Assembly (NCBI GenBank): GCA_028023455.1
Contig: JAQFVV010000158.1
Location: 1,798,001-1,862,000 of the forward strand
Direction of reading: 5' to 3'
Length of the DNA stretch: 64,000 nucleotides
DNA from: Epiperipatus broadwayi
Lineage: Eukaryota > Onychophora > Udeonychophora > Euonychophora > Peripatidae
A program made the position numbers and the translations under genes. Under the pieces are notes generated by a model that did not search any database, was not told the DNA's origin, and worked only from the letters and a program-made list of their open reading frames with translations. Below, piece by piece: positions 1 through 13,200 of the stretch. Position 1 is the first letter of the stretch. Each line of letters starts with the position of its first letter.

Positions 1-222
1 CAACAAGACAACACTGATTTAATATAACAGTACAGCACATGTGTAAAAGATTGATTGCCTTCTGTTTAAAATTACAATTTGAAATTGAAGTAATAAACCT
101 TTTAGTCAATTACATTAAAATATTTCTGTACAAAAAAAACAACAAATTTTTTAATACAAGGCATACCATATATATATATATAGGTATTTCTATACACATG
201 GATGCCCAACATGCTTGCATGT

Positions 223-858
223 TGTTATAGTCCTCCCTTCTCTCAGAAGTGGACTATTCCAGATGCCTCCTTATCTGATCGGATTAAGCATTGTTTGCCA
301 CAGGCCATTAGGCCGATGTATAGATAAAAACATAGCCAATGACAATACAGGTCAATGAGCAATGATGCTTGCTGAATCCGAAGGTTTTCAATAAAGTCAG
401 GGATCTGGCTATAAATAGTCAGCCTTTTGTGAGAATCAGGGAAGAACGTCTGTCTAATCTGAAAAGACTCTTCGCATTCTCCCAGAGAAACTCTGCTAAC
501 CTGAACAGCAGCAAGTTTTCCCACTGATAGCACTATGCTATTTAGTCTACGCAGCTAGGCAAGTCCCACCAATACCGGACGCTGCTAAGACTACTGCTGG
601 CTCGAGGCAAGCTGTCTTGTACAACTGGAAGTCATACACCCTAACCGTGAGGCAAGCTAACAGGTGTAGCTGGAAGCGGTAGGCAGAACCCAGAGCTTAC
701 GATAAGCTTCAATATTCAACATTGTAAATAATCTGTTGTGTATATATACTGTATATTGTATTCTATATATTTTTAGATATAATAAATATATTAACAGTAA
801 TACTTGTCTTAATATTATTTTCTGTAAGTTGGGTCTGTAATTCAGACCAAACATAACA
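223..858 (+). repeat. 5' LTR of the 223-3489 retrotransposon
   Basis: 636 bp, TG...CA ends. Contains a TATA-like CTATAAATAG at about 409-418 and AATAAA-type signals at about 780. Matches 2854-3489 end to end with scattered substitutions and tiny indels. Confidence 0.93.
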
Positions 859-1324
859 GATTTGGCGCAGTTAGACAAAAGATTTTTTTTTCTCCACGGC
901 TGGAGAAGGAAAAAACTTAAGAACATAAATATGCGAGTGTGCACTTATATAGACACTCATAAGTTACGAATCTGTGATTATTAAATCACACTTAAATACT
1001 GTCCAAGTAAAATACACGAATATGTATTTACTAAACAGTGATTATTAAAATCATTTACTTCTGGCAAAATAAAAAGTAAAATATGCGAATACGCAAGATA
1101 GACATTCGTTGTATTTACTAAACAGCCATGGTCAAAATCACTTATTTCTGGGAGGAAAAATAAAGTGATCACAAACGCAATAGACCAATCAAAATTGGCC
1201 TTTCTAAAAAACACAGAAGCTCACCCTAGCGGAGTAAAAAGTCTGTCAAACATAACCGTATTGAGTGGTTACTCTCGCAAATATATGAAATAAATATTTC
1301 TCTCACGTTATAGCAGAGAAAAAA

Positions 1325-2010
1325 ATGGCTAATATAATTGGCTCGATGGAAGCTTTTGACCCAGGGTTCCCTGAGAACTGGTCAAGCTACAAAGAGTGCC
1401 TGATTTTTTATATGCAGGCTAATCAGATTAAAAAGTCTGAAATAAAATTAGCGACGCTGATGACAATAATCGGGTCACAGACATATAATATTTTAAAATC
1501 TCAAATTGGGTCAGAAACACTGGCTGACTTGAATTTTGAGAAGGCGTTGGTGATTCTCACAGAATACTTTTCCCCCAAACGGCTAACAATAATGTAGAGA
1601 TATTATTTCAATCTCTGTACTCAAGCGGAGGGCGAACAAGCATGTGCGATTTTAAAGAGTTCTTAAATGAAGCACTACGCAATCGTTTTATTTGTGGGAT
1701 GAACGATCATAATTTAAAACTCAAACTATTAATGATGTAAAAGACTGTAACTCAAGCCACCCTCCAGAATCTATAGCGTGTCGAGCAAGGCCATTAAAAA
1801 AAAAAAAAAAATTTACCATTCAAAAAGTTGAACAGAAGGCTGAGTCTGACAAGCATTCAGTTAATTCAACAACAACAACGAGTGTTAAGCGTTGTTATAG
1901 ATGCAATGAACCGATATACGTGCAAACAGAATGTCCATACAACCATACTGTGTGCTCATTTTGCAAGCGAGTCAGTCATATAAGAGCGGCATGTCTAAAC
2001 TTAAAAAGAC
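1325..2010 (+). pseudogene. gag: gag remnant with two zinc knuckles
   Basis: The gag frame starts at ATG 1325 (MANIIGSMEAFDPGFPENWS) and runs to a TAG at 1595-1597. It reappears in shifted frames through a poly-A tract near 1797-1810. At about 1891-1950 lie a first knuckle CX2CX4YX4C (His replaced by Tyr) and an intact CX2CX4HX4C (CSFCKRVSHIRAAC). This is the nucleic-acid-binding end of a Ty3/gypsy gag. The stop codon and frameshifts mean no intact product is made from this copy. Confidence 0.75.
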
Positions 2011-2129
2011 AAACAGCCAATATGAGAAATGGAAAAATCCATCCCAAAAACAACAAGGGCAACTATAAGAAATATAAACAAGTTGCCAGTAAAAATAACA
2101 TTAAGGACAATTGGTCTGGATTTATACAT

Positions 2130-2410
2130 CCGCCAGTAAGAATGGAACTGGACACAGGGTCTGCAGTGTCTATTGTTTCAAAAAAGACTTGGGCTATCAT
2201 TAATAAAAATAATAAATATAAGCTACATCTTAGCACTAAGGCTATAACAGATTATTAGGATAAAAAAATAAAACTCTTGGGTCAGACAAGAGTTAAAATT
2301 ACCGTGCCTAACAAAACAGACACCTACCACTGGTAGTGGCAACAGATGATCACAGCAACTTATTAGGTCATGACTGGTTCAGTCATTTAGACTTTGCAGT
2401 GACAAAGATG
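2130..2410 (+). pseudogene. Retroelement aspartic protease remnant
   Basis: MELDTGSAVSIVSKKTW carries the D-T-G catalytic triad of a retropepsin. After a stop at 2256-2258 and a frame change, NLLGHDWFSHLDF at about 2357-2395 matches the hydrophobic L-[IL]-G-x-D-W motif that ends gypsy-type proteases. Confidence 0.75.
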
Positions 2411-2469
2411 AACCAGATCACAACATTAACTAAATTAAAACCTGATTACTCTGAAGTCAACAAAAAGCT

Positions 2470-2686
2470 GATAACAAAAATGGATATGGGTAATTGGAAT
2501 GCCAAGATTTCCATAACACCACTAGCTTTGCAGACTAAAGTGCTATGCAGAATGTATAGAGGTCTCACTAAATGGATCCCTGCAGTCATAATCCAACAGA
2601 AAGGACTCCACACCATTGTAGTCAAAACAGCAGATAGAGGTGAACATCATCGCCATCAAAAGCAACTTAAGACTATATTATACTGA
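2470..2686 (+). pseudogene. Integrase C-terminal remnant fused after the protease
   Basis: The frame LQTKVLCRMYRGLTKWIPAV, followed by IIQQKGLHTIVVKTADRGEH and HRHQKQL, fits the C-terminal domain of gypsy integrases (a V-x-x-Y-x-G-x-x-W-x-P-G-x-I block followed by a strand and R-H-x-x-Q-L). About sixty residues upstream is protease, so reverse transcriptase, RNase H and integrase core were removed by an internal deletion. Confidence 0.7.
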
Positions 2687-2853
2687 TGCAACCACAAGGA
2701 ATGAAACTCCAGAGACATGCAGTACAAGCAAAGAGGACCAACAAATTGAAGATGGCAGCAAACCAGAACCAGCACTAAAGCGTATCAGTCGTCCTCCAGC
2801 ACACCTGCATGACTATGTTCTCTATGGCTAAATTTTAGCCGGGGTAAGGGGGA

Positions 2854-3489
2854 TGTTATAGTCCTCCCTTCTCTCAGAAGTGGACTATTCCAGATGCCTC
2901 CTTATCTGATCGGATTAAGCACCATTTTCCACAGGCCAATAGGCTGATGTGTAGATAAAAACATAGCCAATGATTATTACAGGCCAATGAGCAACGATGC
3001 TTGCTGAATCCAAAGGTTTTTAATAAGGTCAGGGATCTGGCTATAAATAGTCAGCCTTTTGTGAGAATCAGGGAAGGTCTGTCTAACCTGAAAAGACTCT
3101 TCGCGTTCTCCCAGGGAAACTCTGCTAACCTGAACAATAGCAAGCTTTCCCATTGATAGCACTACGCTATTTAGTCTACACAGCTAGGAAGTCCCACAGA
3201 GACTGGACGCTGCTAAGACTACTGCTGGCTTGAGGCAAGCTGTCTTGTACAGCTGGAAGAGTCATACATCCTACCCGTGAGGCAAGCTATCAGGTGTAGC
3301 TGGAAGCAGTAGGCAGAACCCAGAGCTTATGATAAGCTTCAATATTCAATATTGTAAATAATCTGTTGTATATATACTGTATATTGTATTATTATATATA
3401 TTTGTAGATATAATAAATATATTAATTGTAATACTTGTCATAGTATTATTTTCTGTAAGTTGGGTCTGTAATCCAGACCAAACATAACA
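2854..3489 (+). repeat. 3' LTR of the 223-3489 retrotransposon
   Basis: 636 bp copy of the 5' LTR, preceded by a polypurine tract and followed by target duplicate CATGT. Confidence 0.93.
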
Positions 3490-4273
3490 CATGTAAAAAC
3501 ACAAAAAGATAAAATCTGTTAAACACTCTTTTTCCAATGATCTTTATATAATTAATTACAATTCACATTTAATATAATTGATGTTGTGAACTTCTCAGTG
3601 CTATAATTATATTTTTTTTAAAAATGGCCATCTTTATTTCTGTCCAGCTTATAATTCATGTTGATATACATGCATTATTTGATGATAATATTAAAGAATA
3701 TCAGTAAAAAAAATATTCCTCTTTTATATACAAAAATGTTTAAAACTATATTCTCTTTTCCAAACTTCTCTATTCTTTTGGAAATTATTAATCTGTTTTT
3801 TGTCTACATTTTCCCTCATAAATTCATACCTACAGCATCCAAACATCAATGGAATCAGTATCTAAGATGTTGTGCATTTGGATAGTGGGCAGGAAAATGA
3901 TTATCCAATTTAGGATGAAATAAAATACATCCTATGAATCAACAAGAGGGGTAGAAAGAATTCCTAATATGTTGTGAAAATAATCTACTTGGGACATAAA
4001 TTTTGAATTTTAGATTTCTAAAATAGGTAGAGATTGGGACAACTCATAATTAGAAAAAAACTTTTAATTAATATACTGACTTCACTATTTATTCTTATCT
4101 TCAAAATTAAAACTTGATTCTGTCCATTATCACAAGAAGATAAAATTAAATTTCTTTTGAAAAGATACTGACTGGCTGATACAACTGTTTTCGATTATGT
4201 TCATTAATTTATTTATTATATATTTCAAGTTAATTATTAAATACCACAGAAATAAATTAATAAACAACATTAC
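3490..4273. other. SUCLA2 intron 7 (part), no recognised element
   Basis: AT-rich sequence between the retrotransposon and exon 7. No exon, RNA gene or repeat recognised. Confidence 0.6.
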
Positions 4274-4435
4274 CTAAGCATCCAATACTTCCATCTAGAT
4301 GAATGTAATTCAGACCAGCGGCTGCTGCTCTTTTTTCTCTCTGATCTTGTTGAGACCAATCTTGTAATTCATATAACTTTTTTTGTCGATATTCAGCATT
4401 AGAATCAAAGCGAAATTTTGCATCCATACAAAACA
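4274..4435 (-). CDS. SUCLA2: SUCLA2 exon 7 (last exon in the window)
   Basis: 162 nt. Acceptor TTTATTTTTTAAG, donor GTAATG, entry and exit phase 1. Encodes [20 protein letters not shown], the linker helix [20 protein letters not shown], and [13 protein letters not shown]. The family continues with VNGAG, so the next exon lies off the left edge. Only 70 bp of intron separate it from exon 6. Confidence 0.95.
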
Positions 4436-7236
4436 CTTAAAAAATAAATAAATATTTTAAATTCATTAAATATAATTAATGAACAAAACAATTAAAAATA
4501 TCTACCTTTCCCGTGAGAATCCTCAGCCATGGGATTAATTTCAATCATAGTAGCATCATACTTAAGAAGAATGTTATACAATTTGGTCATAATGTCTGCT
4601 GCCTAAACAAAATACACAAACATATGTACAAGTATAAGCATGTGTCTGTGGATATAAGTAAATATATGTGCATGTTTAAATAATCAAATATACTAATAGT
4701 GATTATGTCATTTAAATGAATCGTCAAGTGTGTTTTTTTTTTGAAATTAATACATTATTTAAAACATTTCAAGTAGAGTAGTATTTTTCTTCTATCTTCT
4801 TCAGATTTTCTTGACCTGACGAAGTGAAATCTAAAATGAGGACCATGTACGTATCTAAGTATGTAAGTTCGATTTAAATAGAGAGAAAAAATTAAAAATA
4901 AGAAAGTTTAAAAAAGCAACTATTAAGACAATGGCAAAAAAAAAAAAAAATCTTAAATTAATCAAGTTAAAATAATCCATAATGTTTGAAAACCCTTCAT
5001 TAACTTTTCCCTTAAAAAAAAAATAGAGAGAAATCAAGAGGATCCTCATAGATAACTATATAATTTATTCTCTTTGACAGAATAATTTTAATTGATCAGA
5101 GTATCAATATTCATGAATCTAAAGGTTACTGACTCAATTCCTGTACTAAATTGCCACTGGTCAGGTTTGCAATATCTGAATAAATAAGAATACTACCACT
5201 TGAAATATTGCGTCCTATATTAACTTTCTAATAGTTAATTGTATTTAGAAAACTATATATAAAGTTTGAATTTTTCTAAAAACAATTATGGAGAAACTAG
5301 TTCAATATATACATACAATTTATTTCTTATAGTTCATAAAAAAATATACAATAGTGTAATACTATACCATGGCTCAAACTGCAGAAAAAATTTAAAATAA
5401 TAAAGGCAGTAAACACAAATAAATTTATATCGACTGCTTTAGAAAACTGCCATGTGCATTCAGCATATGTATTGGAAAGGTCTGTTAAAGTTAGTTTTCT
5501 CAGGTAGAAGTAGGCAATACATTCAACCCATTTTTGTAATAAATTGAACTGCATACACTATTACTTAAAATATTTTTTCTCATTTTATTTCCAAAACTCA
5601 AATTTTATCCTCATCTTATTATTGCCATAAAATTTTCCAAATCTTTGTCTTAGAAATGATCTCTTTATTCTTTTAGAAATTATAAAAATTGGACTTTATT
5701 TTGTTTTCTCATTTCATTCATTGACTTTATTAAGTCTAATAATCTTTTCTCTCCACTAAAATATTCAAAATAATAATTTAATGAATATTGCCATTCACAT
5801 ATTTAATATCATTATTTTATTTATAAATCTTCTTTATTGTATATACCAATTTAATATACATTCATATATATATTTATCTCTCTCTCTATATATATACACA
5901 TATCATCATTTAAATCATTATCGATCCACTGCAGGATGAAGGTCTCTCCAAGTTCAATCCATCTTCCTCTTATCTTTAGCCTTTTTAACTTTACCAACAT
6001 TTTGACTACATATTCAAGATATTAATAATTATTCACATAAATAATATATATTTATACATTACATATATATATATAACATGTTCTAATAAAAAGTGACTGT
6101 TTTTTTCCTCCAAGATGTCAATGCATGTATTACACAGTAACATACTTTAGTTATTCACCACTAAACATTTGAGGTATTACGGTGTCTGGATCAAAAGTTA
6201 TAATATGGAATGTGACAGTATGTTTTGCAACTTCCTAAATTGTCTTCAGTGCTCTCCCTGCTATCATGGAATCTTTCACACCACTTGAAGATTTTCTTAT
6301 GATTCATGACTTCATTGCCATATGTAATTTTAAACATTCACATATTTCATTAGTGTCTTTTCCCAGTTTAAACAAAATTTAATGTACAAATTACACTTAC
6401 ATTTCATGTTATAACTCATAATTCAGAAATACTAGCAACATAAAACTTTTACGATAAATAAAATACATGCATTGGTTCAGAGATGAAGTTGCAAGCAGTT
6501 TGAAGAGAAAACCAGTCATCTTTTCACTAGGGCATGCTATATATTTACAAATTTTAATACACAAAAATAATTCTTTAAATATTTATAAATCTATATATAT
6601 AATTCAAGTTTTTAAAAATTAATTTTATAATTAAATCTAAAAAAGGAAAAAAATTCAATCTTATATCTTTCATGACATCAAAATACATTTTTTAAATTTA
6701 TTTTATCCTTTATTCAGTTATTTTTTTATAAGAAGCTAACTTAAGATGAAATAAAAATAATTGTACAAAAAGTAAAATGAATGTAAAAAATTATATGACC
6801 CCATCTTACAAGATGTTTTAGGAATAAATTCTATTTATTTTACTCCAGTGGTATCATCTATTTTAAACTTGACTAATCAATAGAGACTAGTCTGGGGATA
6901 TGAGTAGGATAACATTGAATATGGATTTGATAAGCACTACCATCTAGTATCTATAGATTAATCAACCTTGTAATAGATAGCAATACTGGAGTAGAATAAA
7001 TAATTTCTTTCTGAACATTAAAAAAAAACCCAAATATTTTGATATTGATGGTATAAAATTTATAAAATTCAATTTTTTTTGCTTAATTACTTTAAATTTA
7101 ATTAATATAAATAATTATCAAGTAACAGATTATATTACAGGAAATTTATTTTTGTAAATATAAATTATAAATATATGTGGATTTGTAAATATTTAGGGAA
7201 TTATTATTTTATATTGAAATCCATAATGTTAAATAG

Positions 7237-7272
<36 letters not shown>

Positions 7273-10200
7273 AATTTATATATCTATTAGAAGATATAAG
7301 TAGAAATATTTTAATAATGATCAAAGAATATAGATTAAACATAAAGTTAAAGAATAGTTTGTATATATATATATATAACTATATAAAATTTATTTATACA
7401 GTAAATAAGATTTATTAAGAAAATAATGATATTGAATAAATGGATAATAGTATTTAAATAGTTAGAATGCTATCTGACTTAAATATTCTAGTTGTATTGC
7501 TGCTGAGAATTTATTATTTAGCATAACTTCTTCTAACAATGTTGATCTTTTTCTTATTATGAAGATTTATCTATTCCTATTCAAACCACAAAAGTCTGTT
7601 TTTTTCTTTTTAAATTCTTGGCGAAACTGCTATTATAAGCAAACATTATATTTAAATATGATAAAATTTTATTTTAGAAGAATGAGTCTATTTTCAGAAC
7701 TTAAAAAATAGAAAATAAAAAAAACCAAACCAATTTTGTCAGTATCACATTTTCATTTATGTTAAATGTCACATGATCATATTGCCTATACTAGCACATT
7801 AATTATTGATAAACAGAGCAAAACTCTCCATACAGTATTGCCACCTTTGCTAAACAGAGTAATCAATGGATGCCAGAAGGCTTGTGCATAAAATCCCCTA
7901 ATGCCTACTCATCCAATATCCCCAGACTAGTTTCTGGTTTGTGGCCTTCGTCAGTAAGGAGCTTTGGATCTGAGAGCACTGCATCTAGATCTTAGGATCC
8001 AACGCAACCCTCTAGCAACCACCTTTTTTCTCTACTTAACTACAAAACTATGAGAATGAAATTGAAAACACAAAAAATATTTTTAATCTAAGCTCAATAG
8101 CTTATATAGTCATATGGGTCTGAACTCAGTTCAGCACCCATACATTTTGGTGTCTTTGGCTCTTTTACAACCATAGCCACCACTATCCTATTAGGCAGGA
8201 TTGGTATTATACCATTAAGCATCACATGATCATATTTCCTATACTAGCACATTAATTGTTGATAAACAGAGCAAAACTCTCCATACAGTATTGCCACCTG
8301 TGCTATTGAGCTTAGATTGAAAATATTTTTTATGTTTTCAATTTCATTCTCATAGTTTTGTAGTTAAGTAGAGATAAAAGGTGGTTGCTAGAGGGTTGCA
8401 TTAGATTCTAAGATCTAGATGCAGTGCTCTCAGATCCAAAGCTCCTCACTGACAAAGGCCACAAGCCAGAAACTAGTCTGGGGATATTGGATGAGTAGGC
8501 ATTAGATAGGGATTTTATGCACAAGCCTTCTGGCATCCATTGATTACTCTGTTTAGCACAGGTGGCAATACTGTCTGGAGAGTTTTGCTCTGTTTATGTT
8601 AAATGTATTATAGAAATTTACAGTTTTATATATTACAAAAGAAAGAATGAAATTTAATAACATTTTCAATTCCAAATACATAAAAATGAAAAAATATATA
8701 ATTTTTATATTGCTGTCAATTCTCAATACACTGATAAGTCTCTTATAAACTTCATTTCCATTTCGCTTTTACATTGAAAAACTAACTATTATTAAATGGA
8801 ATATATATTTACTTTAACATATTGTTAAAGAAATTTTTATCAAATAGATTGTTAAGGATTTCATTTTCTTCATGATCATTCTACTTCTAATTTTTAATTT
8901 ATTATTTTTTTTCTTAAAAAATTTTATTATGAAAGTTCATTCTTAAAATAATACTAATACTTTAAATAAATTTATTAAGATTATTAAATTAGTAGGTTTG
9001 ACTTAATTCTTATAACAGATTATCTTTAACTAGTGAATATTAAAATTGTTTGTAATTTTCTTCCAAAGCAATAAATTGTGCTAGAATCTTTTATTGTCTT
9101 GATGCTCTATATTAGTTATTACATTTTGATTATATAATTTATTACATTTCTTACATATTCTCTTTTAATGATTTTAAATGATTTAAATCTTGTCATATAG
9201 CTGCATGAACAAATAGAATATAACTAATAAATTCTACAAGTCTAAATAAATATATAAAGACAATGCTGGAGATGATGCATAAACTTTCACTTTTTATGGA
9301 AGACAAAATCACATTATCATGATTTATCAGTCATTATAATCATATGGATTTTCAAACACTATATGATTCGAATCCAATATCTTATTTCCTCTGAAATCAA
9401 ATTTTATGATGAAGGCAGTGAACGTAGACTTTATGACTGGACTACTTGAATGAAAGAATACAATAATAAATAAGGTAATAAATGAGAAAATACTGAATAA
9501 TTTTTGAAAAATATATAAATAAAATAAATGTGAATAATAAAAGAACATGAAACCAGATAAATTTTTCTATTTAAACATATCAAACATATATGAGTGAAGG
9601 AAAATAAAATGTTTGATAAAATATGAGAGGTAAAATGAATGATTCCAGGAAAAAACAGATAAAAACTTTATGACTGAATGATAAAATTGTTAAAGCAATA
9701 AGCAGAAGGAAAAAAAAAAAACTTTGAGAATAGAAAAAAGATAATAAAATGAAATATATAGAAAAAATGTAAGTAAAAAAACATAATATTATAAATAAAT
9801 AAAAACTTTGTACTATATAATAAATAAATAAAAGTAAGAAGAGAAGACATCATACACTTTATATATCAAAATACTGCAAAAAATACATAAAATTCTTAAA
9901 GAGAATTTCTATAACTAGTTAAAAATTAAACAATAAAAAAAAAAAATATTCATAAAATTAAAAACTAAAAGTCAGTTAATATTAGAGAAAATTGTGTATA
10001 AGAATTTATTACAATGTGAATAAAATGAATACTATAACAATACAGAAGTCCTTAGTGTTTAGAAATTATTTAATATAATAGAACAAAATACAGAGTACTG
10101 AAAGATTAAAAAAATAAATAATTCAATATATTTTTAAAAATGAAAGAGAATTTGCAAATTTTTAGAGATATATATTTTAATATACAACAAATAAGATATT

Positions 10201-13200
10201 TGAAAAAATATTAAAGAATGAAGAATTTCTGCAGCAAAACAAAATATTTATTAAAAAAAATTGGCTTATAGGAAAAAATATGATTACAATTTTAAATGAT
10301 GTTGAAGGAATTGCTGGCTCTAGAGAGAAAATTTACTTGAAATACTGAAGATACATTTAAGAAGTAATTCAAGTGGCGCAAATGGTAAATAGAAGCCAGA
10401 ATGACTTTGGGTGGAAGAAATTGAATATGGGTACAAATTTAAAAAAAAAAAAAATATTTATTATACTAAATTCAACAATAAACATTTGCAAATATTTGAA
10501 AAAAAAAAAAAAAAAAGGGGGGGGAGGAACTCTAGTTATAATAAAATAGTGAGATGAAATTTAATGAAGAAATATACAGAAGGTACAATATAATGTAGAA
10601 TTCTGAAAAACCACCAATGTATAAGTATTTACAAAAAATGATATCTGATAAAAAAAAATAACAAGTGAAGATTGTACAAAGATGTTTTCCATGAAAAGAT
10701 AATGTGCCATGAGACAATATAAAGCAACATGGTAATGCTATGTGATAAAGAAATAACGTAGCACATAAAAAAAATGAAGTCCTTGAAAAATATTAAAAAA
10801 AAAAAAGCAAATAGTCTGGGAATAGTTAGGTCAGAATTTATCTCAAAAGGAAAATAAATAGTGAAATATCTACAAGAAGAAATGTTTAGAGTTTGTTAAG
10901 GAATTGAGGAAGAGTGCTGTTCCACAAATTATTCTACATCACTGAGAAATAATTGAGAATCATAGTGAAAAAATAATAATAAAATTGAGATAAAAATGTT
11001 AAAGCTTTTTTTTAGGATTGAATAAATCATTAGCAAAGATTATAATAGTTTCAGATACACCAATATTTGCAAAAAAAAAAAAAACAAAAAAAAAAAACAA
11101 AAACCTGAAAATGGAATTATATCTTTTATAGAGATGAAAATTTTAATTTATCTGAGGTTTTTTTTTTTTTATATACTTCACTATAGTTTTTTTTTAAATA
11201 ATTTAAATGAAAAGACAATCTGTTTGTATAACAAGTCTCTTAAAGATATTTGAAGGATAAAATTAAATGCTTTTTAATTAAACAAATTTTGCGATATTTA
11301 TAAAAAGTAATAAGTTTTGTTAAAATTTTATTGCAAAAAGAACAACAATAATAAAGGTAAAGCCAATAAACATCACATGTTCACCATTTTCTATGCTTGC
11401 TTATAACTGTTATTAAAACAGGCAAAACTCTCCATACAGTAATACCACTCAGTGCAAGCCAGAGTAATCAATGGATGCCAGAAGAATCAGCAAATAAAAT
11501 CCCCATCTAGTGCCTATTCATCCAATATCCCTAGACTAGTTCTAGTTTGTGGCCTTTGTCAGTGAGGAGCCTTGGATCTGAGAGCACTGCACCTAGATCT
11601 TAGGATCTAATGCAACCCTCCAGCAGCCACCTTTTATCTCTATTTAACTACATAATTATGAATCTTAAATTCAAAACCCAATATTTTCAATCCAAGTTCA
11701 TTAGCCTATATAATCATATAGGTCTGAACTTAGTTCAGTACCTATACATTTTGGTGTCTTTGGTTCCTTAATAACCATAGCCACCACTCTATTAGGCAGG
11801 ATTGGTTTTAAGCCAATAAACATTACATGATCACCATTTCCTATGCTCTGGCTTGCACTGAGTCGCAATACTGTATGGAGAGTTTTGCCTGTTTTAATAA
11901 AAGTAAACTAATACTTTAAAATGTTGATTTCATTTCATATAATCATCTAATAAAGTAATCTTTATATGAGATATTTACAGGTATCACCTTCTCATCTGGT
12001 TTTTTTGTTTTTTGCTTTTTAATATAACAATTTCTTGTTCATTAGATTTTCAATCAGCATGATTTTAAACAATTACAATTGAGATGATGTAGAACACTAT
12101 GATAAGCTCACACAAAAAAAAAAAAAACTTAAACACAATATACAAATTCATAAAAAAAAAAAAATCTTTATTTTAAAAATAGAACAGTCATATAGAATTT
12201 TAGAATAGAATATTGTGCTATCATCATATTGTGCATAAATGTTACCATAATGCATTTATAAAAATAAAGTATACTCTTACAACTTCTGAACTTAAAAAGA
12301 AAGCTGCAAAGTGAAATAAGAAATCATTAACAACAAATAAAATATAAACATTGTTTGTCATTTTAAAATGCAATATAATATCTAAATCCACAATTAAAAC
12401 TTACTCAAGTAGTAATGGAAATAAAATCCTTGTTTTTACTTCATCTTTGAGTGGTAAGTAATAATTAATGATCAATTGGAAGCAAAGACTATTGAGTTCC
12501 AAGCACAATTATCTTCAAAACAAATGTTTATCTTTAATAAAGAAGAAAGCTATCCTATGTATAAAGTTTTTTTTTTAAAAAAAAGTTTCTGTTTTTATAT
12601 TATTAAAAGGCAATATAACTTTTCTTGACTATAAATATAAAAAAACTGAAACTATTATGAGTCTATAGATGTGAAAATCCTTGATTAATAAAAAAATAGT
12701 GTTAATTTTTTAAACATGATCATTTTCAAACATGCTTTCAAATTTGAAATTAAAATTGCTACTGGCAAGTTTTATCTCAAAAAATATTATTCACTTTCTA
12801 AATCTGCATTCAAATTTAAACATCAATTTGCTATCAGAAAGTATTATCTAAAAATTTGATTACAAAAAAAGTAAATTTTGTTTGTTTTCTTCAACAAAAA
12901 AAAAAATCAGTTATCATTTAACATTAAATAAATGAATATTTTTGTACAAGATAAATGGCTTTAAGTTCATAATTTTTATTATTATTAAATATAAAACTTT
13001 AACATTTGTGTCTATTTAATTTATAATTTTTATGCCAAATAGGATGTTTGTATTCATATATTATTTAATTACACCATATGTCAATATATAAAGATAATGT
13101 ATAACTGTATTCCAAGTAAATATTATCAACATGATTCCTATATGAATTTAGACTCTCCTTCATTATATATATATTCTTCCAACATACTATTTTCATGGAA

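Larger units (their letters stand above)
223..3489 (+). mobile_element. Internally deleted LTR retrotransposon (Ty3/gypsy-type)
   Basis: Two direct LTRs of 636 bp each (TGTTATAG...CATAACA) bound an internal region of about 2 kb. The 5-bp target duplication CATGT flanks both ends (218-222 and 3490-3494). A primer-binding site of the form TGGCGCAGTTAG starts at about 863, four bases after the 5' LTR. A purine tract (GGGGTAAGGGGGA, 2841-2853) abuts the 3' LTR. Inside are broken gag, two CCHC-like knuckles, an aspartic protease and the integrase C-terminus. Reverse transcriptase, RNase H and the integrase core are absent. The LTRs differ at scattered positions, so the insertion is not recent. It lies in SUCLA2 intron 7, antisense to the gene. 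Confidence 0.93.
7770..8592. mobile_element. Ribozyme-bearing fold-back element A
   Basis: An 823-bp insertion between perfect 14-bp direct repeats TTTATGTTAAATGT (7756-7769 and 8593-8606). It starts with a leader (CACATGATCATATTGCC) and a terminal motif AAACAGAGCAAAACTCTCC at 7811, whose complement closes the element at about 8560-8595. A second leader plus terminal motif occurs internally (about 8222-8295), so the element is a partial dimer whose right half is an inverted copy of its left half. Each half has a hammerhead-like core. No protein coding. The long target duplication argues against an ordinary DNA-transposon MITE. Confidence 0.8.

Noticed and set aside
1-4273. SUCLA2 exon 8 (VNGAG...) in the left part of intron 7
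   Set aside because: No matching minus-strand segment with splice sites found; the region is mostly the LTR element.
7770-8592. Element A as an ordinary DNA-transposon MITE
   Set aside because: 14-bp direct repeats, leader outside the terminal motif and a hammerhead core do not fit that class.
9327-10717. Minus-strand F/L/Y-rich frames as membrane proteins
   Set aside because: Arise from the A-rich plus strand; no family motif.
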